Shown here: positions 34,570 through 44,139 of the stretch, one piece after another
Layout: each line of letters opens with the position of its first letter
How positions within the stretch are numbered: the stretch's first letter is position 1
From: Pseudomonas marginalis
GTDB lineage: Bacteria > Pseudomonadota > Gammaproteobacteria > Pseudomonadales > Pseudomonadaceae
Length of the DNA stretch: 64,000 nt
NCBI RefSeq assembly: GCF_900105325.1
Contig: NZ_FNSU01000002.1
Span: forward strand, 186,001 to 250,000
Direction of reading: 5' to 3'
Translations under genes and position numbers: made by a program
Notes under the pieces: model-generated
What the model saw: the letters and a program-made list of their open reading frames with translations, nothing else
What the model was told of the DNA's origin: nothing
Database searches by the model: none

Positions 34570-35970
34570 ATGACCGGCCCCGATGAAATAGTACGCGGAA
34601 TGCCCTCCGCGGTCAGTCCACTGGTATGTGATTTGTTGCGTGATGACACGCGGGACCTGCCGCTGGGTCTCAAGGCGACCGGGCATTACGAGCCTCTTGG
34701 AACTAGTGTCCCGTTTCGACGTTACATCGATCCTGCTTATGCGGCGCTTGAGCGTGAGCATATCTGGCTAAAGAGATGGCAGTTTGCCTGTCGCGAGGAA
34801 GACCTGCCGGAGATCGGGGATCGTCTGCCTTACACTGTGGGAGTGCTGTCATACATCATCGTGCGTAGCGGTCCGGCCGAAATCAAGGCGTTCTACAACA
34901 GCTGCTTGCATCGGGGTACGAAGCTGTGCGAAGGGCACAGTTCTGGTGACAGTTTTCGCTGCCCATTTCATGCGTGGGAATGGAAGCTAGATGGCGGCTT
35001 GAAGAACATTCCCAGTCGCTGGGACTTTGGTCAGGTCGACTCGCAAGCGTATCGGCTTCCCGAGGTTCGGGTATCGACTTGGGGCGGTTTTATTTTCATC
35101 AACCCTGATCCAAACGCTGCACCGCTTGAAAGTTTTTTGGGAGTGTTGCCGGGGCACTTCAAGGATTGCCCTACGGAACAACGTTTCACGGCATTCCACA
35201 TTCACAAGAAAGTCAAAGCGAACTGGAAAATCGTACTGGAAGCGTTTCTGGAGGCGTATCACGTCATTGAAACACATACCGATTCGATGGGATTTACCGG
35301 TGATGCGTCGACCCAGTATGACATTTGGAACGATGGTGAGAGTCATATCAGTCGGTTGATCACGCCCCTCGCCGTCCCCAGCCCTCATCTGGGAGAGGAG
35401 GCGACGGCGGGTGATGCAGCCAACAGCGCTTTCATGGCTTTCGGCATGGGGATGCCAGGGGTTCCCGTTCCCACTTTCGACCCGGAGTCGCAACTGTCCG
35501 GGCGTGCCCAGGTCGCCGAGTGGCGCCGAAGGGCGATGGGACAGGCGCTGGGCGGCGATCTGTCATCCTGGCCAGACACTGCAATGGTCGACAGTATCCA
35601 GTACTTTATGTTTCCCAACTTCTGTCCGTGGTATGGCGAAGGACTACCCTTGATCTACCAATTCCTGCCATATGGTAATAATCCTGACGAGTCGTTGTTT
35701 TGTGTGCGCCTGACATTGCCTTTACCCCCTGGCGCGCCACGTCCACCGGTAGCGCCTATCCATCATCTGGATTTCGATGACGGGTTTTTCAAGGTTCCCG
35801 AGATTGGTGTGCTGGCAAGGATTTTTGATCAAGACATGAGCAATTTGCCACGTGTTCAGAAGGGCCTCAAGGCTGCTTCTCCTGCCCACGCCAAGGCGAC
35901 GTTGGGCCGGTATCAGGAAAGCCGTATCCAGCATTTCCATGAGGTATTGACCCGGGTTGTCGGTGAGTGA
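34570..35970 (+). CDS. Rieske non-heme iron oxygenase, alpha subunit
   Basis: A 466-aa ring-hydroxylating oxygenase. The Rieske cluster ligands are C112 and H114 in CLHRG and C131 and H134 in CPFHAWEW. The mononuclear iron site reads LEAFLEAYHVIETH: H231 and H236 with Glu228 where the bridging Asp usually stands, as in carnitine monooxygenase CntA. No beta-subunit gene is nearby, so a homotrimer is likely. A ferredoxin gene follows; the reductase must come from elsewhere. GGAG stands 6 nt before the ATG. Confidence 0.9.
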   Translation: MTGPDEIVRGMPSAVSPLVCDLLRDDTRDLPLGLKATGHYEPLGTSVPFRRYIDPAYAALEREHIWLKRWQFACREEDLPEIGDRLPYTVGVLSYIIVRSGPAEIKAFYNSCLHRGTKLCEGHSSGDSFRCPFHAWEWKLDGGLKNIPSRWDFGQVDSQAYRLPEVRVSTWGGFIFINPDPNAAPLESFLGVLPGHFKDCPTEQRFTAFHIHKKVKANWKIVLEAFLEAYHVIETHTDSMGFTGDASTQYDIWNDGESHISRLITPLAVPSPHLGEEATAGDAANSAFMAFGMGMPGVPVPTFDPESQLSGRAQVAEWRRRAMGQALGGDLSSWPDTAMVDSIQYFMFPNFCPWYGEGLPLIYQFLPYGNNPDESLFCVRLTLPLPPGAPRPPVAPIHHLDFDDGFFKVPEIGVLARIFDQDMSNLPRVQKGLKAASPAHAKATLGRYQESRIQHFHEVLTRVVGE

Positions 35971-35973
35971 CGG

Positions 35974-36303
35974 ATGAGCGATTCAGTGATCGTCAACCAC
36001 TTCATCGATGTCTTGGCGCTTGCTGACTTGCCCGAGAATGGCCAGCGGGTCGTGAATAATGGATATCGACGAATCCTCTTGTGCCGTGAGGGCGAGCATC
36101 TGTTCGCACTTGAGGATCTTTGTCCTCACGCCTACCAATCATTGGCCGGCGGAGTGGTGCGCGATGGTGTCATTCGCTGCCCCAGGCATGGCGCCTGCTT
36201 CAATCTGTCAAATGGACTTCCTACGAATACGGTCAGCAAGCAACCCGTCAAGGTGTTCGGCGTGCGCATCAGGCAAGGGCGGATTGAGGTTAATCTTGGC
36301 TAG
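35974..36303 (+). CDS. Rieske-type [2Fe-2S] ferredoxin
   Basis: A 109-aa protein with CPHAYQSLAGG and CPRHGACFNL, the Cys-x-His/Cys-x2-His ligands of a Rieske ferredoxin of the NirD/dioxygenase type. It starts 3 bp after the oxygenase gene and presumably feeds electrons to it. The reductase gene is absent from the window. Confidence 0.9.
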   Translation: MSDSVIVNHFIDVLALADLPENGQRVVNNGYRRILLCREGEHLFALEDLCPHAYQSLAGGVVRDGVIRCPRHGACFNLSNGLPTNTVSKQPVKVFGVRIRQGRIEVNLG

Positions 36304-36393
36304 CCGTTCATGATTATTGATACACGAGGTCCGGATTCTCAACACGATTGAAGGCTGATTTATTCGACGGAGGGGTAGGCTCCAAGTGAAAAC

Positions 36394-36407
36394 GTATGCT
36401 AGCATAA
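36394..36407. promoter_or_regulatory. Regulon palindrome, site 6
   Basis: GTATGCTAGCATAA, one mismatch to the consensus. The right half overlaps a plausible -10 element (CATAAT), consistent with repression. It lies 83 bp before the DUF1302 ATG. Confidence 0.75.
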
Positions 36408-36489
36408 TGTAAATGATGTGTTCTATATTGCAGGCACAGGATCTGGCAATCCTGAATGGTTGAACAACAAAAAAAACAAAGGCGCAATC

Positions 36490-38172
36490 ATGAAAGCGAA
36501 TAGTCTCAAGAGAAGTTCCGCGGGATTTTCCAGATTGGCGGTTTCTGTCACGGCGTTGTCGATTGTCGGTTCCGCGTCGGCGGTATCTTTCGATGTGGGA
36601 GACCCTGACTTTAAGGTTCGTTGGGACAATTCCGTTCGATATAACCTGGGGTTCCGGGCTCAGGGAAAAGAAAAGGCGCTGTCGCTGAGCAATAACCAGC
36701 AGGTCTCTGACAACAAGTTCGATCGTGGTGATGTGGTCACCAATCGCTTCGATCTGCTCTCTGAGCTGGATGTCGTCTACAAAGAGGAATATGGCGCGCG
36801 AGTCTCGGCGTCGGCCTGGTATGACCAGGCCTATGACGACGACAAGGCAGAGGGGCTTTCGCAATACACGGCTGCCGGCTATCCGAACGTTTATTCCGGA
36901 AACAAATACACCGGCAAGGTGGATCGCTATTACAACGGGCCTTCCGGTGAGATTCTGGATGCTTTCGTGTTTGGCCGTTTCGATATCGGCGATGCACCGG
37001 TGCGAGTAAAACTGGGGCGACACAATCTCTATTGGGGCGAGTCACTGTTCTCGTTCATCCATGGCGTTTCATACGCCCAAGGTCCGGTGGACATTCGCAA
37101 GGCAACGGCGACCCCTGGGATCGAAGCGAAAGAGTTGTATCTGCCGCTCAACCAACTCTCCTTTCATACGCAGATGACCGATACCCTTTCGCTGGCCGGT
37201 TATTATCAATTTGAATGGGACCCTAGCCGCTTGCCAGAAGGCGGTACCTACTTTGGAACCGCTGACTTTGCTTTTGGCGGCAACACAACCATCCCGGCAG
37301 CACCTTTTTTCGGCATACCTTACCGGGGCGATGTAGACACACCAAAAAACAGCGGCTCCTGGGGCACCAACCTGAAATGGCAGTCCGAAGCGTTGCAAGG
37401 CAGCCTCGGTTTTTATTACCGGGAATTCAGCGATACCCTGCCGAACATTCTTAGTACATTTGACGGCGCGGGCACTCCCACCAGCTTTTATAACCGCTAT
37501 GCGGAGAACGTCAGGCTCTATGGCATAAGCATCTCCCGGCAGATAGGCGGTGTGGCGGTGGCAGGGGAATTGTCCCGTCGCGAGAACACCGCCCTGAGCA
37601 GCGTGGGGGGCTCACCTGATTTTGCCCGTGGTGACACGTGGCACGGGCTGGTCAACGCGATCGCCTATTTTGGTAAAACACCGCTCTGGGATTCGGCAAC
37701 GTTGATGGGGGAGATGACCTACAGCCGTCTCGACAAGGTCACCAAGAATGCAGAATTTTATAATGAAAAGGGCAATCCTCTGTGTGCATCGCAAAATGGT
37801 GGTCGTGGCGATGCCAAGGATGGTTGCTCGACAAAAGATGCGCTCGGTATTCAACTCGCGTTCACCCCTACTTGGTACCAACCAATCAATGGCATCGATC
37901 TGACCCTGCCGATGACTTACGGTCGAGGCATTTTCGGGACGTCACCGGTAACCAACGGCGGCAACGAGGGCGCAGGTGCCTTCAGTATCGGTATCGGTGC
38001 GGATTACCTGGCGCTGTATAAGGCGACGTTGGCCTATAACGGATTTTTTGGTCCGCTGACGACCCGCTTCAACCCCGTCGTCAACGACAACACCGTCGCG
38101 ACTTCAAGTGGAGGCTCACCGCTGTTGCGCGACCGGGGCTGGGTGTCCCTTACGCTCAAGGCGAGTTTTTGA
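36490..38172 (+). CDS. DUF1302 family outer-membrane protein
   Basis: A 560-aa protein with a signal peptide (SRLAVSVTALSIVGSASA), then FDVGDPDFKVRWDNSVRYNL, the DUF1302 start, and amphipathic beta-strands up to a C-terminal LTLKASF with terminal Phe, as in outer-membrane barrels. DUF1302 and DUF1329 genes recur together in steroid, terpenoid and other hydrophobic-substrate clusters; uptake is the usual guess, but the mechanism is not established. The start is taken at the ATG before the signal peptide. Confidence 0.88.
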   Translation: MKANSLKRSSAGFSRLAVSVTALSIVGSASAVSFDVGDPDFKVRWDNSVRYNLGFRAQGKEKALSLSNNQQVSDNKFDRGDVVTNRFDLLSELDVVYKEEYGARVSASAWYDQAYDDDKAEGLSQYTAAGYPNVYSGNKYTGKVDRYYNGPSGEILDAFVFGRFDIGDAPVRVKLGRHNLYWGESLFSFIHGVSYAQGPVDIRKATATPGIEAKELYLPLNQLSFHTQMTDTLSLAGYYQFEWDPSRLPEGGTYFGTADFAFGGNTTIPAAPFFGIPYRGDVDTPKNSGSWGTNLKWQSEALQGSLGFYYREFSDTLPNILSTFDGAGTPTSFYNRYAENVRLYGISISRQIGGVAVAGELSRRENTALSSVGGSPDFARGDTWHGLVNAIAYFGKTPLWDSATLMGEMTYSRLDKVTKNAEFYNEKGNPLCASQNGGRGDAKDGCSTKDALGIQLAFTPTWYQPINGIDLTLPMTYGRGIFGTSPVTNGGNEGAGAFSIGIGADYLALYKATLAYNGFFGPLTTRFNPVVNDNTVATSSGGSPLLRDRGWVSLTLKASF

Positions 38173-38276
38173 ACTCTTAGTACTTCATGCGAAGGGGAGT
38201 GCACGCACCTTGGGCCTCCCCATTGCTACGAGGCTGTGATTGGCTAGTTGGCACATGGTTCCCTGGAGTTATTCCG

Positions 38277-39383
38277 ATGATCCTGAATGGAAACACGCCT
38301 GAGATCGGCGCACTCTGCTCGCGTCGTCGCTTCCTTCGTTTGGCTGCACTGGGAGCTGCCGGAGCAGTGGCTTGTGCCGTTGCGCCGGCGGCGTTGGCGT
38401 TCAAGAGTCCGCTTGAGGTGCCTGCAACACACAGCAATCTGAACTTGAGTAGCCCTTTACTGGGCGTTGCCTTTACGGGAAAGCGGCTTGTCGTGGTGGG
38501 CCTAAGGGGCTGCATCCTTCTCTCCGACGATGAGGGGCAAAACTGGCTGCCCGCCCAAGTCCCTGTCAGCACTGACCTGGTTTCTGTCTGCTTCCCCGTG
38601 CCCGACAAGGGCTGGGCAGTCGGTCACGGTGGTGTGGTCCTGCACAGCGCAGATGGGGGCGCGACGTGGAGCAAACAGTTGGATGGCATTCAAGCGTCGC
38701 AACAGGCTATCGCCTATTACCAGGCCAGGTCGGGCACCTTGGTGAACGCCCAGGAGTGTCTTGAACGTGAGCGCTCCCTGGCGCAGGACGGCGAAACCCA
38801 GCCTTTCATGGACGTGTTTTTCGCGGATGAAAGTCATGGCTATGTAGTGGGCACCTTCAACCGCATTTTTCGCACTGAGGATGGTGGCAAGACCTGGCTG
38901 CCGATGATGGACCAGGTCGATAACCCCGGCGAACTGCATTTCTACGGCGTCAAGGGACGCGCAGAACAGCTGTATCTGACAGGCGAGCAGGGCAAGGTCT
39001 GGCGACTCGACGATTCCAGCGAGCGCTTTGCGCAGTTGGATACACCCTATAACGGGTCTTTCTTCGGACTGCTGCTGGCTGGAGAGAATACGGTGCTTGC
39101 CTACGGTATGCGCGGCAGTCTTTACCACAGTGCCGATCAGGGCAGGTCCTGGGAAAAGGTCAATTCATCCGCCCAGGGAGGTATCACGTCAGCCGTGGCA
39201 TTGCCGGGTGGGCGAATATTGATTGCCGACCAGTTGGGCGGTATTGCACAGAGCTCTGATGAGGGGCGTCATTTCGACGCGCTGAAGATGGTTAAGAAAA
39301 TGCCTTATTTCGGTGCTTCAGTGATTTCAGATCACAAAGTTGCGTTGGTCGGTGCACTTGGTGTGCATATTGAAGCGGTCTGA
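38277..39383 (+). CDS. YCF48/BNR-repeat protein with Tat signal
   Basis: A 368-aa secreted beta-propeller. A twin-arginine signal (CSRRRFLRLAALGAAGA) leads, followed by repeated blade motifs: LLSDDEGQNWLPA, LHSADGGATWSKQ, FRTEDGGKTWLPM, YHSADQGRSWEKV and AQSSDEGRHFDAL. This is the YCF48/photosystem II stability-like fold. Its genes habitually lie between DUF1302 and an MMPL transporter, and it may act as a periplasmic adaptor. GGAG 9 nt before the ATG supports the start. Confidence 0.87.
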   Translation: MILNGNTPEIGALCSRRRFLRLAALGAAGAVACAVAPAALAFKSPLEVPATHSNLNLSSPLLGVAFTGKRLVVVGLRGCILLSDDEGQNWLPAQVPVSTDLVSVCFPVPDKGWAVGHGGVVLHSADGGATWSKQLDGIQASQQAIAYYQARSGTLVNAQECLERERSLAQDGETQPFMDVFFADESHGYVVGTFNRIFRTEDGGKTWLPMMDQVDNPGELHFYGVKGRAEQLYLTGEQGKVWRLDDSSERFAQLDTPYNGSFFGLLLAGENTVLAYGMRGSLYHSADQGRSWEKVNSSAQGGITSAVALPGGRILIADQLGGIAQSSDEGRHFDALKMVKKMPYFGASVISDHKVALVGALGVHIEAV

Positions 39384-39423
39384 ACAGCTGGAAACAGCTG
39401 CAGGACAAAACGGATCAGAAGTT

Positions 39424-41826
39424 ATGAATTCGATGAGTGAGCACAATCCGTACAGGGTAATGGAAGTGATTACCCACCCTGGCGCATTCGATCAGCACTC
39501 CGGGAATATCCTTGAGCGTTTGGTCTTCAACAATCGAGTCTGGGTCATTTTTTTGTGCCTGGCGGTTACCCTCTTCTGTGGTGTGCAGCTAAAGGGACTG
39601 GTTGTGGGCACCAGCTACGAGAAGATGTTGCCCCACAGTCATCCCTACATTGCCAACTATCTGGATAACCGGGCTCAGTTGCGCGGGTTGGGGGACTCGG
39701 TTCGCGTAGTGATCGAAAACCCCCGTGGCGATATCTTCGACCCGGCGTATTTGCAGACACTGGCTAAGATCAACGATGAGATTTTCCTTATCCCGGGGGT
39801 TGATCGTGCCTGGATGAAATCGATTTGGTCTCCGGTGGTTCGCTGGACAGAGGCCACCGAGGACGGGTTTGCTGGCGGACCCGTCATGCCGAGCAATTTC
39901 GATGGCTCAGAAGGGGCGATCCGTAAGCTGCGCCTGAACATCGCGCGTGCGGGGCTGGCGGGAACCCTGATTGCCAACAATTATACGTCGAGTATGATCG
40001 TCGTCCCATTGCTGGCCACCGATGAGAATGGCAAGCCGGTCGACTATCACGCTATTTCTACTGCCTTGGAGAAGGTGCGTACCCAATATCAGGACGGCGA
40101 CGGCAGCGTTCGAATCTACATCATCGGTTTCGCGAAGCTGGCCGGCGATCTGGTCGATGGACTGACCATGGTGATGTTCTTCTTTCTGGCGGCGGCGGCC
40201 ATTGCGTCGCTGATCATCTACCTGTTCACCCGATGCTTGCGCAGTACCGCACTTGTGGTGCTGTGTTCCACCGTAGCAGTAGTGTGGCAACTTGGCTTCG
40301 TCGCAGCTGCAGGGCGAGTACTGGACCCGTTTTCGATTCTTGTACCGTTCCTTGTATTTGCGATTGGTGTCAGCCATGGCGCCCAGAAAATGAACGGCAT
40401 CATGCAGGACATCGGGCGAGGCACCCATAAGTGGGTGGCTGCTCGCTATACCTTCCGCAGATTGTTCCTGGCCGGGCTGACGGCTCTGTTGGCCGACGTT
40501 GTCGGTTTCGCCGTATTGATGATTATCGACATCCCGGTGATCCGCGAGCTTGCCTGGTCGGCCAGCCTCGGGGTCGGCGTGTTGATCTTCACCAACCTGA
40601 TTCTGTTGCCGGTATTGCTGTCCTACACCGGTGTCGGGCTCCAGGCCGCCAAGCGCAGCCTGAAGGAGGAGCAGGAGGAGGGGACTGGACGAGGCTTTGG
40701 CCGGGTTTGGGAGCTTCTGGATCATTTCACCGAGCATCGCTGGGCGATCGGCGCCATCGGTGTCGCGGTGATCCTGGCAGTGTTCGGTTTCATGGGTAGT
40801 CTGAAGCTCCAGGTTGGCGACCTTGATGCCGGTGCCCCTGAGTTACGACCCCATTCGCGGTACAACCAGGACAACGCCTTTATTACTTCGCAGTACGGAG
40901 TGTCCAGCGACATTCTGGCGGTCATGATAAAGACCCCGGCGGATCAATGTTCCAGCTACGAAAACCTGATCGAAGCTGATCGACTGTCGTGGCGGCTAGC
41001 GCAGGTCCCCGGTGTACAGCAGACCAGCTCGTTGGTAGACAGTGTACGGTCTTACACGTCGGGGGCATTCGAGGGCAATCCCAAATGGCTAACCATCAGC
41101 GACAACAAGGGTTTGATCGCGCCGCAGATCAATACCGCATTGTCATGGAACTCCGAGCTCCTGAATGGCGATTGCTCGCTCATTCCGGTCCTCGCTTATC
41201 TCTCCGACCACAAGGCCGCTACGCTGACGCGAGTGGTGGAATCGGTTAGCGAATTTGCTAAGGAGCATAGCGCGCCTGATCGTCAGTTTTTATTGGCGGC
41301 GGGGAACGCCGGGATCGAGGCCGCGACGAATATCGTGGTTCACGAGGCCAACCGGACCATGTTGTTTTTCGTCTATGCCGCGGTGATCGTGTTGTGCGCC
41401 GTGACCTTCCGTAGCTGGCGCGCGGTTGTCGTGGCCGTGCTGCCGCTGATGCTCACGTCGGTGCTCGCCGAAGCGTTGATGGTTCAACTGAACATCGGCA
41501 TGAAGGTAGCGACATTGCCTGTCATTGCGTTGGGTGTAGGCATTGGCGTCGACTATTCGCTCTATCTGCTGAGTGTGCAATTGGCCCAGCAGCGTGCAGG
41601 ACTTCCCTTGCGTGAAGCCTACAAGAAGGCCGTGCAGTTCACGGGCAAGGTGGTTGGCCTGGTAGGGGTGACACTAGCAGCTGGTGTCGTGACCTGGGCG
41701 TGGTCGCCTATCAAGTTCCAGGCAGACATGGGGATTTTGCTGACGTTCATGTTTATCTGGAACATGCTGGGCGCCCTGATCCTGATTCCCGCTCTGTCTC
41801 ATTTTTTGTTGAACAAACGCCTGTGA
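39424..41826 (+). CDS. MMPL/RND-family transporter
   Basis: An 800-aa RND-type exporter/importer. TM1 (VWVIFLCLAVTLFCGVQL) is followed by a periplasmic domain of about 180 residues, then a sterol-sensing-like five-helix bundle (MVMFFFLAAAAIASLIIYLF onward), and the second half repeats the plan (MLFFVYAAVIVLCAVTFRSW, LGVGIGVDYSLYLLSVQL). GVDYSLYL is the MMPL-type intramembrane Asp/Tyr proton-relay motif. Clusters with DUF1302, DUF1329 and YCF48 suggest a multi-part envelope system for hydrophobic substrates. Confidence 0.88.
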   Translation: MNSMSEHNPYRVMEVITHPGAFDQHSGNILERLVFNNRVWVIFLCLAVTLFCGVQLKGLVVGTSYEKMLPHSHPYIANYLDNRAQLRGLGDSVRVVIENPRGDIFDPAYLQTLAKINDEIFLIPGVDRAWMKSIWSPVVRWTEATEDGFAGGPVMPSNFDGSEGAIRKLRLNIARAGLAGTLIANNYTSSMIVVPLLATDENGKPVDYHAISTALEKVRTQYQDGDGSVRIYIIGFAKLAGDLVDGLTMVMFFFLAAAAIASLIIYLFTRCLRSTALVVLCSTVAVVWQLGFVAAAGRVLDPFSILVPFLVFAIGVSHGAQKMNGIMQDIGRGTHKWVAARYTFRRLFLAGLTALLADVVGFAVLMIIDIPVIRELAWSASLGVGVLIFTNLILLPVLLSYTGVGLQAAKRSLKEEQEEGTGRGFGRVWELLDHFTEHRWAIGAIGVAVILAVFGFMGSLKLQVGDLDAGAPELRPHSRYNQDNAFITSQYGVSSDILAVMIKTPADQCSSYENLIEADRLSWRLAQVPGVQQTSSLVDSVRSYTSGAFEGNPKWLTISDNKGLIAPQINTALSWNSELLNGDCSLIPVLAYLSDHKAATLTRVVESVSEFAKEHSAPDRQFLLAAGNAGIEAATNIVVHEANRTMLFFVYAAVIVLCAVTFRSWRAVVVAVLPLMLTSVLAEALMVQLNIGMKVATLPVIALGVGIGVDYSLYLLSVQLAQQRAGLPLREAYKKAVQFTGKVVGLVGVTLAAGVVTWAWSPIKFQADMGILLTFMFIWNMLGALILIPALSHFLLNKRL

Positions 41827-41887
41827 TCAAAGAGGGCTATTCCATCGTGCGTGCAAACAATCATCAGACAATTCAAGGAGACGGGAA

Positions 41888-42874
41888 ATGACAACTCTAA
41901 AACAGCCCGATAGTAAAACGCTGGTGGATATCTATCGCAGGGCCACGCTCATCAAACAAAATGATGAACGCTTCCGCTCGGTGATCAAGTCGGGAAAACT
42001 GGTTATGCCTTATTACTCACCGCGAGGTCAGGAAATCATTCCTTCGGCCTTGTCGGTTCATCTGAGTAATGAGGACTCAATCTGCACCATCTATCGTGGC
42101 ATTCATGACATGTTGGCCAAGGGCTTGCCGACCCGGCTGCTGTGGGCCGAGTTGGCCGGCAAGGTCACCGGCACCTGCAAGGGCAAGGGTGGTCCGATGC
42201 ACGTGACCCATCCCGAAACCGGGGTGATGGTGACTACCGGAATTGTCGGTAGCAGCATGCCGATTGCCAATGGGCTGGCCCTGGCTGCCCAGATCCGTGG
42301 CGAGAAGCGCGTTTCGATAGCCTATTTTGGTGACGGCGCGAGCAATATCGGCGCCTTCCACGAAGCGCTCAACCTGGCTTCGGTGTGGAAGCTCCCGGTG
42401 GTTTTTGTCTGCCAAAACAATGGCTATGCCGAACATACCAAGTATGAAAACGGCACGTCCTGCGCGCACGTCTCTGATCGCGCCGCCGGCTATTCCATGC
42501 CGGGAATAACGGTCGACGGTAATGATCCGCTGGCCATGTGGGCAGTCGCGGGCGACGCTATCGAGCGTGCCCGCAACGGTGGCGGCCCGACCCTGATCGA
42601 GGCCAACACCTTCCGGTTTCACGGGCACACCTTCGGCGATGTCGATGGCTACATGGATCCAGGAGAAAAAGCGGCTGCCATGGCGCGCGATCCGGTTCCT
42701 GCTTTGCGAGCCTGGTTGCTGCAACATGGACATGCGAGCGAAGAGCAACTGCACGGCATCGAGCAGTCCATCGAGCTTGAAATCAACGAAGCGCTCGAAT
42801 TCGCGCTCACCAGCCCTTGGCCCGAATTGAGCGAATTGCGCCGCGATGTCTATGCGCAGGAGATCCCAGCATGA
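41888..42874 (+). CDS. Thiamine-diphosphate dehydrogenase E1, alpha subunit (acetoin/pyruvate type)
   Basis: A 328-aa E1-alpha. The thiamine diphosphate motif runs from GDG (148-150) in YFGDGASNIGAFHEALNL to NN (177-178), and GKGGPMHVT and RFHGHTFGDVDGYMDPGEKA are E1-alpha blocks. It resembles acetoin dehydrogenase AcoA and plant-type pyruvate E1-alpha. It forms a coupled pair with the beta subunit (4-bp ATGA overlap). The substrate is probably a 2-oxo acid or an acyloin released in the pathway. Confidence 0.9.
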   Translation: MTTLKQPDSKTLVDIYRRATLIKQNDERFRSVIKSGKLVMPYYSPRGQEIIPSALSVHLSNEDSICTIYRGIHDMLAKGLPTRLLWAELAGKVTGTCKGKGGPMHVTHPETGVMVTTGIVGSSMPIANGLALAAQIRGEKRVSIAYFGDGASNIGAFHEALNLASVWKLPVVFVCQNNGYAEHTKYENGTSCAHVSDRAAGYSMPGITVDGNDPLAMWAVAGDAIERARNGGGPTLIEANTFRFHGHTFGDVDGYMDPGEKAAAMARDPVPALRAWLLQHGHASEEQLHGIEQSIELEINEALEFALTSPWPELSELRRDVYAQEIPA

Positions 42875-43860
42875 GCACAACTGCAACCTTGAACATGATC
42901 CAGGCCATCAATCTTGCACTTGACGATGCGATGTCCGCTGATGAAAACGTGATCGTCTTTGGCGAAGATGTGGCGGATCGCGAAGAAGGTGGGGTCATCG
43001 GTGTGACCAAGGGGCTCTCAACCAAACATGGTGATTTGCGAGTACGTTCCACGCCTATTTCCGAACAGGCCATTATCGGTGCCGCCATCGGTGCTTCGTT
43101 GGCCGGCATGCGCCCGGTGGCGGAAATCATGTTGATGAACTTCACCACCGTGGCCATGGACATGATCGTCAATCACGCAGCCAAACTGCGCTTCATGTCC
43201 GGTGGGCAAACCAATGTGCCCCTGACCATTCGGACAATGACCGGTGCTGGGTTCAGCGTTGGGGGGCAGCACTCGGACTTCCTTGAAGCTTGGTTCGCTC
43301 ACACGGCAGGGCTCAAGGTGGTAATTCCGTCCACGCCAGCGGACGCCTACGGCTTGATGCTCGCCTGTATCGAGGATCCAGACCCTTGCATGTTCATTGA
43401 GTGCATGCCGCTGTACTGGACGCCTGGTCCGGCCCCCGTGCGTGGCGAGAAGATACCTTTGGGTAAGGCCAAAGTAGTACGCGATGGCAGCGATGTCAGC
43501 GTGATCACCTATAGCAAGCAGGTCCACGACGTCGTTGCAGTTGCGACCCGGCTTGCCGAGGAAGGAATCAGCGTCGAGGTGATCGATCTGCGAACGATTT
43601 CACCGCTGGACAGCGATGCCATTCTCGCCTCGGTGAGCAAAACCGGTCGTGCTGTAGTGGTGCATGAGGCTACTCGTAACTTCGGCGTCGGCGCCGAGAT
43701 ATCTTCGCTGATCCATGAAGCCCTGTTCAGTGAGTTAAAAGCTCCGGTAGGTCGGGTTGGTTCTGCCTTTTGTGCGGTTCCTTTCTCCAAACCGCTGGAA
43801 ACCGCCTTCGTACCGTCTGCCGAGCAGATCGAAAGTGCGATACGAGCGACATTGAACTGA
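42871..43860 (+). CDS. Thiamine-diphosphate dehydrogenase E1, beta subunit
   Basis: A 329-aa transketolase-fold E1-beta: VIVFGEDVADREEGGVIGVT (about 32-50), STPISEQAIIGAAIGASLAG with the cofactor-contacting Glu, and SVEVIDLRTISPLDSDAILA of the C-terminal domain. AGGAG precedes the ATG inside the alpha-subunit 3' end. Confidence 0.9.
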   Translation: MSTTATLNMIQAINLALDDAMSADENVIVFGEDVADREEGGVIGVTKGLSTKHGDLRVRSTPISEQAIIGAAIGASLAGMRPVAEIMLMNFTTVAMDMIVNHAAKLRFMSGGQTNVPLTIRTMTGAGFSVGGQHSDFLEAWFAHTAGLKVVIPSTPADAYGLMLACIEDPDPCMFIECMPLYWTPGPAPVRGEKIPLGKAKVVRDGSDVSVITYSKQVHDVVAVATRLAEEGISVEVIDLRTISPLDSDAILASVSKTGRAVVVHEATRNFGVGAEISSLIHEALFSELKAPVGRVGSAFCAVPFSKPLETAFVPSAEQIESAIRATLN

Positions 43861-43886
43861 TAAAAAACTGTGAAAGGAGCGAGATT

Positions 43887-44117
43887 GTGACTACTCAGGT
43901 GCTGATGCCGAAGATTGGTTTTTCCATGAATGAAGGAACGTTGTCGGAATGGATGGTCGCCGACGGCGAATCGGTAGAGGAGGGGCAACTGTTGTATGCC
44001 CTGGAGAGCGACAAGTCCGTTCAGGAGATCGAAGCTCCCGCCTCTGGGGTGCTGAAAATTGTCGCAGTTGCCGGTGAGGTCTATCAGGTCGGTGACGTTT
44101 TGGCTGAAATCGTCTGA
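43887..44117 (+). CDS. Stand-alone lipoyl-domain protein
   Basis: A 76-aa protein that is just one lipoyl domain: VLMPKIGFSMNEGTLSEWMV, then GQLLYALESDKSVQEIEAPA with the lipoylated Lys in ESDKSV. It starts at GTG with AAGGAG 7 nt upstream. In most bacteria this domain is the N-terminus of E2; here E2 is encoded next as a separate polypeptide. Confidence 0.85.
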   Translation: MTTQVLMPKIGFSMNEGTLSEWMVADGESVEEGQLLYALESDKSVQEIEAPASGVLKIVAVAGEVYQVGDVLAEIV

Positions 44118-44139
44118 GACCGGAACAGGAAACTACCTT

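Noticed and set aside
39907..40737. Long minus-strand frame opposite the MMPL transporter
   Set aside because: Low-complexity Gln/Asp/His-rich translation typical of antisense shadow.
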